Assembly: GCA_947044365.1 (NCBI GenBank)
Contig: OX345636.1
Span: forward strand, 61,383,537 to 61,447,536
Direction of reading: 5' to 3'
Source of the DNA: Petrosia ficiformis
Taxonomy: Eukaryota > Porifera > Demospongiae > Haplosclerida > Petrosiidae
DNA length: 64,000 bases
A program made the position numbers and the translations under genes. The notes beneath the pieces were generated by a model. The model searched no databases, was not told the DNA's origin, and saw only the letters and a list, made by a program, of their open reading frames with translations. Below, piece by piece: positions 56,242-64,000 of the stretch. The first letter of the stretch is position 1, and each line of letters starts with the position of its first letter.

Positions 56242-56665
56242 CTTATGATTGCTTTCCCACAGGTTCGATGTATGTTTATATATATATATAAATTTATGTG
56301 TTTGTGTCACTTACGTGAGTATGCGTTGTATACATAGTTAAGAAAGTAATGTTGTTCCGGGGGGCTTAGTCAATTAATGGGCGTGGTGCATAATAGAACG
56401 TGCGCTCATGCTCTACCGAGCAGCAGAAAGAAAGCTGCTTGTAGCTTTACTAGCTTATGTAGAAACTGGAAATAATAGCCAGCTATTCTACCTGAAATAT
56501 ATTCCTAAAGTTCTACAACGTCTTTTAAAAGGTAAGGAGAGTAGATAATCAAAGTAATAACTATAATAGGCTGTGGCATGATAAAGCCAGCCATGATTAC
56601 TAAATGCTGGACATCACAAAGCAGTCATAGGGATACATTTTCTCTATATATCTTGTTATTGATAT
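56240..56665 (+). repeat. Dispersed repeat family A, copy 5
   Basis: TATGATTGCTTTCCCACAGG through GCTGGACATCACAAAGCAGT, with TAGTCAATTAATGGGCGTGG and TAGAACGTGCGCTCATGCTC. Immediately abuts the element at 55731-56241. Confidence 0.8.
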
Positions 56666-56825
56666 CAAGAGTATATAATAGAAAGAGAGGGAGAGTATCG
56701 CACTTCCGTATAAACGTGTAGCACAACCCTGTGAAAAGTAAATGACCTTCATAATAATATTCACAACGTAATCATCACATGTGAAGTAGGCGTTGAGGCG
56801 TTATGTGACCACATTGTAAACAAAG

Positions 56826-57030
56826 ATGGATGATGTAGCAACCACACCATCTCTGATCACATCTGTGCAGCGTTCGCCTCATTTACCAAGTCGTGTTGTT
56901 GGTTCTACAATTAGGGAAGGTGATATTCCACTGTCGAAGGTTCTTAAAACTTCAGGATTTGCAGTATCTCTCCAGAAAGTTGCAAAGGAATCTGGCGATC
57001 AAGGAATAGTTGGATTTCACTTTGTGAGGT
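56826..57030 (+). CDS. Putative first exon of an unrecognised gene
   Basis: ATG at 56826 in context AACAAAGATGG, open for 67 codons (MDDVATTPSLITSVQRSPHL, IREGDIPLSKVLKTSGFAVS) and then GTAATG as possible donor. The sequence has coding-like codon use and stands out from neighbours, but no downstream exon on plus is recognised. The opposite strand also has an acidic open phrase (LYEDSDFEIDSDDETDLE) just beyond, so the true strand is not settled. Confidence 0.4.
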
Positions 57031-57284
57031 AATGTAGCTTGAACTGCTCCAAGTCAGTTTCATCGTCACTGTCGATCTCAAAATCACTGTCTTCATATAG
57101 AATATCTCTCTCAAGCTCCGGTATGTAAGCGTATCACTGTTCACGTGATTATTAAACATACTTGGGCTTTGTGCACCGCCTTGTGGTCTAGCATGTACTT
57201 TTCACCATCTTCTCAACTCAAGTACTTTTCGCAGGGTTGTGCTATAAGTGTGATACTCTCCCTCTCTTTCTATTGTACTGTACA

Positions 57285-57830
57285 TGTACCATGTACCATG
57301 TACATGTGCATAGTATATGTGTATACCAGTGTTCTCCATAGTGGAAAAGCCATTGGACTTATTAGACCTATTTTATAGTGATCAGAGGCATTTTCACACA
57401 CAAACTGTTAGATGTAATATAAATTAGATTGGTGATTTGCCAGCCCTAAGAAGATCGCTGAGTATAGATATGCATGTAGGGTTTGTAAGTGGAAATAATT
57501 TTAAAGACTGAGACTTAATTGTGTGTTTATGCATGCATGAATGTGCAAGTACATGTATATGCATCACACTGTACACTACCATACAATGCACATGTACACG
57601 TACCTTCAGTACATGTATAGTGTATACACATCACACTGTGCACTACTATACTTTGTTGATGTACACGTACATACAGTATTGTACCTTCAGTACATGTATA
57701 GTGTATACACATCACACTGTGCACTACTATACTTTGTTGATGTACACGTACATACAGTATTGTACCTTCAGTACATGTACAGTACGTGTCATAAGCCACA
57801 CTCGCGTGGTACTCGTATTGCACACGCACA
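57285..57830. repeat. Segmental duplicate block, copy 1, with 83-bp tandem units
   Basis: GTATACCAGTGTTCTCCATA through AGATTGGTGATTTGCCAGC and the following 83-bp units (ACATGTATAGTGTATACACA...TTGTACCTTCAGT, about 2.5 copies). Copy 2 is 62045-62480. ORFs on both strands reflect the repeats. Confidence 0.8.
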
Positions 57831-57879
57831 TACTCATATTGCATACGCGCGTACTCGTACTATACACACATACTTGTAT

Positions 57880-58311
57880 TACATGCACGCGAGTGCATGG
57901 GTGAATAGTCTATATTTGAAAGTGTTGATATATAAGGATGTTGAGTTTCTGGAGTAAGTGAAGGATTGAATGGCTGAAATTGATGGACTGGAGTAGTGGA
58001 GTATTAGATAGTTCATATAGATTGGTCTCATCAAGTTGATGAAGATATTGAGTATTTGGAATAGGTACAGAATTGGAGGGCTGAAATGGATGGACTGGAG
58101 GATTGGATAGATTGGTCTCATCAAGTTGATGATTATTTGGAATAAGTACAGAATTGGAGGGCTGAAATAGATGGACTGGAGGAGGATTGAATAGTTCATA
58201 GAGATTGGTCTCATCAAGTGAAAGAAGTGTTGGATGATTAGGATGATTAGTATTTGGAGTAGGTGTGCGAATTAGTGGAGGAAGTGGTGGTGGTGAAAAT
58301 ACATTATCTCC
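57880..58311 (-). pseudogene. Proline-rich repeats continuing the coiled-coil gene out of frame
   Basis: In the frame next to the coiled coil the minus strand reads DNVFSPPPLPPLIRTPTP, then repeats of HLFQPSNSVLIPN and QLDETNLYEL (three copies), then QFQPFNPSLTPETQ after another shift at an 8-bp duplication (CTACTCCA) near 57990. The repeated sense in one frame and low-complexity style indicate former coding sequence. Two frame changes suggest a pseudogene or assembly errors. Confidence 0.45.
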
Positions 58312-59346
58312 TGTATTGCTGAGTACTGCTCTTGTAGCTGTTTATAGTTCTCCTTCATCTCCTTTACATCTTTTTCAAGGGTTGATACTCGCTCATCAAT
58401 CTCACACTAAAAGGAAGTGAAAATAACTACATGTACTTTTCATTAAAAGAAAGAAAAGGAAACATACATTAATTATCTTGGGCTGTGGTTGAATAACTGG
58501 GCTAGATGGTGAACCAATATCATACATAAACTCTTCCTCTGTTTCCTTTGATTTCTTCTGGATTAAAGAGATATACATACTGATAATATTAAATTCATAG
58601 AGATTGATTAAATGCTTACTGATTTTTTGCTCTCATTTGCTGGCTTTTTTTCATCAGCAGATTTTTTTTGTTGTTTTTTCTTGGCAGATTTTTTTGGTTG
58701 TTGTTTACCATCCTTTTTCTGCTCTTTATTGGTTACATTATTCTCTTCCCTCATTTCAAGGAGCAGACTTTCCTCTTCCATCATTTCCTGCTTATTCCCT
58801 ACAGTGAAGTACACAATTCTTCACACATATGGCATTACTAATCCATTACTTGTCCTACTCAACTAAACAATAACGTACATAACAACATACCTAAAGCAAG
58901 TATCTCTGCTTCATAAAGTTTCCTGTCACTCCACACAACGGGGTAAATGGCTGACAACTCTGGTTCAGCTGACTCTCCAAGCTTTATGGCCTTTAGAGGT
59001 ACGATACAAATTGAACTATCTTCTATGAAGCGTACAACAGCATACTTTGTACCCTCTATAACGTGTTAATATACACATGTAAATATTTATTATTATATAT
59101 AATTACAATTATTTATTAATCAAAGCTCACCTGCATTGGTTCTGGAACATATGTCTTAAAGTCATATCTGCAGTCAATCCAGAGCATAAAATAAAAGATG
59201 ATTTCAGTTGTAAGGAATAACCACGGAGAAAGAGCTGACAATTCTTTGAGGACGTTCAGAGAAATCACACGTGAGTTACCGTAACCCCACCCAATTACGT
59301 CACGAACGTCAACGGCCACATAATTTCGAGCTCTCAACACTCGCAT
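58272..59346 (-). CDS. Tudor/BEN-protein-like N-terminus with Lys-rich linker and coiled coil
   Basis: Exons in order: about 59346-59137 (possible start MRVLRARNYVAVDVRDVIGW, ends YVPEPMQ before GTGAGC), 59053-58891, 58798-58620, 58557-58468, 58406-about 58311. Phases agree from 59053 to 58406. Exon 2 reads GTKYAVVRFIEDSSICIVPL...YPVVWSDRKLYEAEILALG, a small beta-domain of the kind found before BEN domains in invertebrate proteins. Exon 3 is Lys/Gln-rich (KKSAKKKQQKKSADEKK) and likely nuclear. Exon 5 is a heptad coiled coil (IDERVSTLEKDVKEMKENYK). No BEN domain is in the window. The exon-2 frame would stop at 58272 unless a shift near 58312 is allowed (see next entry). Nuclear regulator is a guess. 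Confidence 0.6.
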
Positions 59347-59429
59347 GAGGATTAAGAGCGATCGCGAGTGCCAAAACGAAACTCATGTGGCTCTCGCGAG
59401 TGTGGATTAAGTTGCAACTGACAAGTACT

Positions 59430-59840
59430 GTATATACATGTATGTATGTGTATATATATGCATCACACTGTACACTACCATACATTGCAGATATACATGT
59501 ATATACTTGTACCTTTAGTAGATGTATATACATGTATGAATGTTTTCCGTAGGATATGAATCAAGCAAGTCACAACCACACCCATTAAACACACCTATTT
59601 TGTACACCTTAATTATATTAGCTGCACTATACATCTATACAGAAGTGATGTACAAGCAGATTATCTGATACAAACATCTCTCTTTAAGATCCTAGCATAC
59701 ATGCATTGTAGTTCAACATTATACATGTAGATCTAGTATTGAACAGGCCAAATTGCAAAACACAGTTTGTGATGCTTGAGCCAGTGCTTTAGTTGTAGTA
59801 ACCACTACCTCAATTGTACTTGGTTTGAAATAATGCCTCA
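59430..59840. repeat. Block shared with 62930-63290
   Basis: TTTTCCGTAGGATATGAATC, CAAGCAAGTCACAACCACAC, TCTTTAAGATCCTAGCATAC and ACACAGTTTGTGATGCTTGA appear in the same order in both places with few changes. Flanked on the left by the same CATCACACTGTACACTACC array type. Confidence 0.85.
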
Positions 59841-60060
59841 ATATGTTATGTTTAGATGTGTCCATTAGTCAAACAGAACACTTCTCAAAGTCTGGAAAAG
59901 GTTTCATAAAAAGCCTATTATTTATCTTCCCTGCATATACATGTATATAAATTTTAAGTTGCCAAATTGTTAGTTTTGCAGAAAATTGCTAATACACAGA
60001 CACATGAATAAACAAAGAAAATTAATTACAATGCCCTCATGCATTAAGAGGGTGTGACAA
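59770..60060 (+). repeat. Dispersed SINE-like repeat F, copy 2
   Basis: GATGCTTGAGCCAGTGCTTT, CCACTACCTCAATTGTACTT and AAAAAGCCTATTATTTAT match 41790-42010; the 3' part is diverged. Confidence 0.55.
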
Positions 60061-60118
60061 CAAATATTCCAATATCAGCACAATTATTCATCCCAAATCA
60101 AAATACATGTGCTTACCT

Positions 60119-60267
60119 TTATGAAAGTATGATTGCATTCTCCATTACTCCTGCATCAGGCATGATCTGATTAGCATGCTTGAAATCCTCACCAAGATGT
60201 TGAACACTTGATGTTGAACATTGGTAGAAATGAAGCATCACAAGAAATTTCTTACGTACCAACTCTC
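60119..60267 (-). CDS. Isolated exon-like segment
   Basis: Minus strand: CCCCTCCTCAG, then ELVRKKFLVMLHFYQCSTSS, QHLGEDFKHANQIMPDAG and GVMENAIILS to a stop, with AAAGGTAAGC just after. Acceptor, coding sense and donor-like sequence coincide, but the stop lies just before the donor. Could be a 3'-terminal exon or a coincidental ORF in a gene not otherwise visible. Confidence 0.3.
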
Positions 60268-60695
60268 TGAGGAGGGGAGAAGACAAAATGTAATAAAAGA
60301 TATATACCAGACAGAGCACATGAGGAAAAGTATTTGAGAACTGTTATTAACTACCCAAGAGTAGTGTTGTGGTTTTGTCTTATGGGGTTTTCCCCATTAC
60401 TGATGTTTATACAGTACTTCTGCACATATTTATCTGATGTATATAATTATAGTTTTCTAGTTTGTCACTTTCCTAAATTTATCCTTAATCTATAATCTTG
60501 TTATCTTAAGTGACTTGTTATTTTGTAGAGTGTTATTTCAGTTGCTACCTTATTCTAATAAAAGTACTCTTAAATCAACTATCTAACTATATCACTACTG
60601 TACCACCATGGCATGATAAACAAGATTAGCACACTAATTGATGCTACTATAGTGGAAAGTGCTGAAACATGTGGTTAGTTACTGATTTCATTGCT

Positions 60696-60726
60696 TGTTC
60701 ACACACACACACACACACACACACAC
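60696..60726. repeat. (CA)n microsatellite
   Basis: About 15 CA dinucleotides. Further CA and TA runs at 60799-60811, 61086-61125 and 61131-61155. Confidence 0.9.
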
Positions 60727-60879
60727 AAATAGTGGCAAATGATGGTTAAGGTCTTACATGTACATGTAGGTTAAGATAATAATCATCACAACCTGAACAC
60801 ACACACACATGTACACATTTTAACTCACAAATCATTGATACTATCCTTCACAAAGATGAAATGAAGATTCTAAAGGGAT

Positions 60880-61075
60880 TACAAATACAGTTATTATAAT
60901 TCCTATAATTAGTTAGTGGTTGCTGAAACTTTATAGTATTAATTAAATTTCCCCTAAAAGCAATATGCTGTGCTGTGCAGAACCCTCACCACCATGATAT
61001 ATTAAGAGTGGTCACACTGTAAAAACAATGGGTTATTTTAACCCTCATTTGAGTAACAATGTGACAAATGACTGA
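60880..61075. repeat. Block shared with 63805-64000
   Basis: ATTATAATTCCTATAATTAG, GCTGTGCTGTGCAGAACCCT and CACTGTAAAAACAATGGGTT recur with few changes at the right edge of the window, extending the segmental duplication of this region. Confidence 0.85.
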
Positions 61076-61090
61076 TTTCACATCCACAGC

Positions 61091-61124
<34 letters not shown>

Positions 61125-61131
61125 CATTGTG

Positions 61132-61163
<32 letters not shown>

Positions 61164-61600
61164 TCATTAAGAAGTATAATGTACTTCAATAAAACACTAG
61201 TACTAGGGGTACAGTAAAGTATACATGTACATCAATTGATGAAAATTTCACCTCCATTTTAAAGTTTAGAATTTAATTAGAGCTACAATTAATGACAGTG
61301 GTATTCTTTGATTTCACCTTGTTTGTTCACATTGATGAGCCCTACGTTACTTTGACTTTTGTAGAAAACTTTGATTTCTAGCTACTACTCGTAAACACAA
61401 TTCATCCCATAATTGATATTGGTATATAATGTGCTGACATGATAAGATTATTCATACACAACATCTCTAGAGAGACTCCAGCAGATTTTATAATTATATT
61501 CATTATTAGATAAACAAGGGTGTGGCAGTAAAGGTATTCCAATCAATTTAGATTCATCAACAATGGGATGAACTAAAAAGTAATATTAACACAGAACAAG

Positions 61601-61825
61601 TCACCTGCTGTATCGGTATTGTTGACGTCTGAGTATTTGTTTATCGGAACGTTCGCCATCTTTCCATCTGTTTAGAATAGCTTCCTTATCTTTGACGATA
61701 CCTTGAATCTGGGTTTTGCCAACTCCTGTTTCCTGAGCAACAGAACGGCAGGATTTTCCACAGTCAATCTTTCGTATGACAGCCACACGCTCCTCCAGTG
61801 TCAATACTTTCCTCTTTCGCGACAT
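61601..61825 (-). pseudogene. pogo/Tigger-type transposase, N-terminal fragment
   Basis: 74 residues from MSRKRKVLTLEERVAVIRKI. The rest (GKSCRSVAQETGVGKTQIQ, ILNRWKDGERS) is the CENP-B/Psq helix-turn-helix that binds the ends of Tigger elements. Full transposases are about 450-600 residues with a DDD catalytic core; nothing of that follows. The upstream 215 bp leads to the terminal repeat at 62043. Host domestication is possible but unsupported. Confidence 0.75.
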
Positions 61826-61999
61826 GTTTTGCTAAATTGGCAACATGTGGCAGGGTACAAAGGTCAATTTACACATGTGCAGTCATTAAAAATAGCAAGT
61901 TTTATGGTCAGTAGTCATGTAACAGAGGTGGCCGTTGGCTAGAGGTATGTTTATACATAGATGCATTGGTGCAAGCAAACTATGGTCTTTACTTAGAGG

Positions 62000-62043
62000 T
62001 GGTCTTTTATAGGAGGGGTCTTTCAAAAGAGGGACTACTGTAT
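62000..62043 (-). mobile_element. Terminal repeat of the Tigger-like element
   Basis: Reading the minus strand from 62043: CAGTAGTCCCTCTTTTGAAA, then GACCCCTCCTATAAAAGACC. CAGTNNNCCCTC flanked by TA (TACAG) is typical of pogo/Tigger ends. The matching other end is not found below 61600, so the element is 3'-truncated. Confidence 0.6.
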
Positions 62044-62044
62044 A

Positions 62045-62480
62045 CTGTACATGTACATGTGTATACCAGTGTTCTCCATAGTGGAAAAGGCATTGGACTT
62101 ATTAGACCTATTTTATACTGATCAGAGGTATTTGCACACACAAACTGTTAGATGTAATATAAATTAGATTGGTGATTTGCTCGCTATAAGGAGATCACTG
62201 AGTATAGATATGATGTAGGGTTTATAAGTGGAATTAGTTTTAAAGACTGAGACTGAATGTTTGAGTGTTTGTGCATGCATGAATGTGCAAGTACATGTAC
62301 ATGCATCACACTGTACACTACTATACATTGCAGATATACATGTACCTTCAGGACATGTATGTATGTGTATACATATCACACTGTGCACTACCATACTTTA
62401 CAGATGTACATACATGCATCTTCAGTGCATGTATATATTTGTATAGTGTATAGATGTGCACTACCAAACATTGTTGATGT
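62045..62480. repeat. Segmental duplicate block, copy 2
   Basis: GTATACCAGTGTTCTCCATA, TTAGACCTATTTTATACTGA and AGATTGGTGATTTGCTCGC match 57300-57460, followed by the related array. It begins immediately outside the Tigger terminal repeat. Confidence 0.8.
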
Positions 62481-62489
62481 ACATGTACA

Positions 62490-62935
62490 CACTGTACCTT
62501 TAGTACATGTATATATGTATGTGTATATGCACCACACTGTACACTACTATACATTGTACACATACACACTGTACCTTTAGTACATGTATATACATGTATG
62601 TATGTGTATATGCACCACACTGCACACTACTATACATTGTACACGTACACACTGTACCTTTAGTACATGTATATATGTATGTGTATATGCACCACACTGC
62701 ACACTACTATACATTGTACACGTACACACTGTACCTTTAGTACATGTATATATGTATGTGTGTATGCACCACACTGCACACTACTATACATTGTACACAT
62801 ACACACTGTACCGTTAGTACATGTATATATGTACATGTATGTGTATATGCACCACACTGTACACTACTATACATTGTACACATACACACTGTACCTTTAG
62901 TACATGTATATATGTATGTTATATACATCACACTG
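62490..62935. repeat. 77-85-bp minisatellite, about 5.5 copies
   Basis: Unit: GTACATGTATATATGTATGTG, then ATGCACCACACTGTACACTA, CTATACATTGTACACATACA, CACTGTACCTTTA. Variation is mostly ACATGTA insertion and CACG/CACA. Overlapping ORFs on both strands (about 65-77 codons each) arise from it. Confidence 0.95.
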
Positions 62936-63290
62936 TACAGTACCATACATTGCAGATATATATACACATACCTTTAGTATGTATATACATGTATCAGTGT
63001 TTTCCGTAGGATTTGAATCAAGCAAGTCACAACCACACTCATTTATCAACCATACCTACAAAACACACCTATTTTGTACACCTTAATTATAATAGCTGAA
63101 CTATATATCTAAACAGAAGTGAAGTACAAGTAGATTATCTGATACAAACATCTCTCTTTAAGATCCTAGCATACATGCATTGTAGTTCAACATTATACAT
63201 GTATATCTAGTATTAAACAGGCTCTAATGGAAAAAACACAGTTTGTGATGCTTGAGCCAGTGCTTTAGTTGTAGCAACCACTACCTGAAC
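62930..63290. repeat. Block shared with 59430-59840
   Basis: Contains CAGTGTTTTCCGTAGGATTT, TCTTTAAGATCCTAGCATAC, and ends in the truncated repeat F start (GAGCCAGTGCTTTAGTTGTA). The coding gene found between 57.9 and 59.4 kb is absent from this second copy. Confidence 0.85.
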
Positions 63291-63344
63291 CTATACTTAA
63301 CAAGAAGTACATACCTTTTGTATTATCATATTGAGTTACTGATT

Positions 63345-63581
63345 AGAATGAACAGCAAGAGAATAAGTCAAATATCAATTCAACAATGTTACAGCATAAA
63401 TATGATCCCAGCAATAACATCTCACCAAATAACTTTATCATCTAATGATGAAATGAGAAATAGGAAATGTCTAAACAATAAAACATTTTATTCAACTTAT
63501 AGAGGGGTGAGTGACGGGAGTAATGAAATTATGTTTGAAGAAGGCCACTATAAAGTAAAGTATACAATACTAACAGACTAA
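63345..63581 (+). CDS. Unrecognised ORF near the right edge
   Basis: Open from about 63252; a likely start is the Met at 63349 (MNSKRISQISIQQCYSINM). It ends TYRGVSDGSNEIMFEEGHYK...YTILTD-stop. The C-terminal part has plausible protein sense. No domain recognised, no clear splice sites, and the region lies between duplicated non-coding blocks. Confidence 0.25.
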   Translation, partial: RMNSKRISQISIQQCYSINMIPAITSHQITLSSNDEMRNRKCLNNKTFYSTYRGVSDGSNEIMFEEGHYKVKYTILTD

Positions 63582-64000
63582 TAGTGGAATGGATTTGTAG
63601 ACTGAGCAACAATATATTGCTGATATGGGATTTTACATAAACTCAAACAATGACATGTACATGTACATAAGTCTCGGCCAGCTACCCACAAGAAAGGGGA
63701 GTAGGCATCTGCTGAAGTACTCTTTTACAATATGCCATTAATCAGTCTTCTTAATGTCATGAGGAAAATGTTAGTGGAAATGTTGGGATATATTAAGGAT
63801 GAAAGACACAATTATTATAATTCCTATAATTAGTTAGTGGTTGGTGAAACTTTATAGTATTAATTAAATTTCTCAATATGCTGTGCTGTGCAGAACCCTC
63901 ACCACTGTGATATGGTAAGAGTACTCACACTGTAAAAACCAACGGGTTATTTTAACCCTCATTTGAGTAACAATGTAATATTAATAAATTCAATTCCTGT

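Noticed and set aside
57521..57957. Overlapping ORFs of 105-138 codons on both strands
   Set aside because: They arise from the 83-bp tandem units shared with 62490-62935 and mirror each other on the two strands.
62228..63009. Many 60-107-codon ORFs on both strands
   Set aside because: All lie in the 77-85-bp minisatellite and repeat the same Tyr/Cys/His-rich text.

Overview
The window is animal nuclear DNA, most likely from a demosponge. Amphimedon queenslandica is my best guess: the AT-rich background, the very frequent ACATGTACATGT palindromic runs and the ankyrin / P-loop GTPase / Death-domain gene fit it. This is inference, since I could not run a search. Genes are split into many small exons with GT..AG introns. 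There are no bacterial operons and no CRISPR. Almost every long ORF outside the exons is made by tandem repeats or transposon remnants, so I assembled the gene models by reading splice sites, phase and protein sense.

Layout. (1) 1-6.7 kb: nested hAT-type and other short inverted-repeat transposons, no gene. (2) 6.75-20.8 kb, plus strand: 3' part of a gene running from one ankyrin-repeat exon through small linker exons and a 2-kb P-loop GTPase/COR-like exon to a Death domain. The introns hold several tandem arrays, a tRNA-derived SINE and MITEs. The last exon and its intron are tandemly duplicated in frame. (3) 21.8-23.8 kb, plus: a decaying multi-exon gene (in-frame stop, frame shift) followed by one exon of a ubiquitin-specific protease catalytic domain. 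(4) 25.0-37.6 kb, minus: a large gene I cannot name, with beta-propeller-like N-terminal exons and helical C-terminal exons. It carries an internal exon duplication, one frameshift and a 15-unit 74-bp array that includes its own splice acceptor. (5) 37.8-40.4 kb: two copies of a ~0.95-kb block between two divergent genes. (6) 40.9-51.2 kb, plus: an MGAT1-like gene (N-acetylglucosaminyltransferase I). The exons seen match the family well, but three segments, including catalytic ones, are not in the window. (7) 51.9-56.3 kb: an LTR-like end, a ~3-kb foldback element and a hAT-like element. (8) 56.8-64 kb: a putative first exon on plus, a minus-strand gene with a Tudor/BEN-protein-like N-terminus, a lysine-rich linker and a coiled coil, a pogo/Tigger transposase 5' end, and a rearranged second copy of the 57-61 kb block.

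The most unusual pattern is recurrent. At about six exon-intron boundaries in three different genes the splice site itself, often with adjoining coding bases, is part of a tandem array or serial duplication. The window therefore contains many extra cryptic donors and acceptors beside real ones. I found no evidence for a phage, a bacterial system or a CRISPR array.
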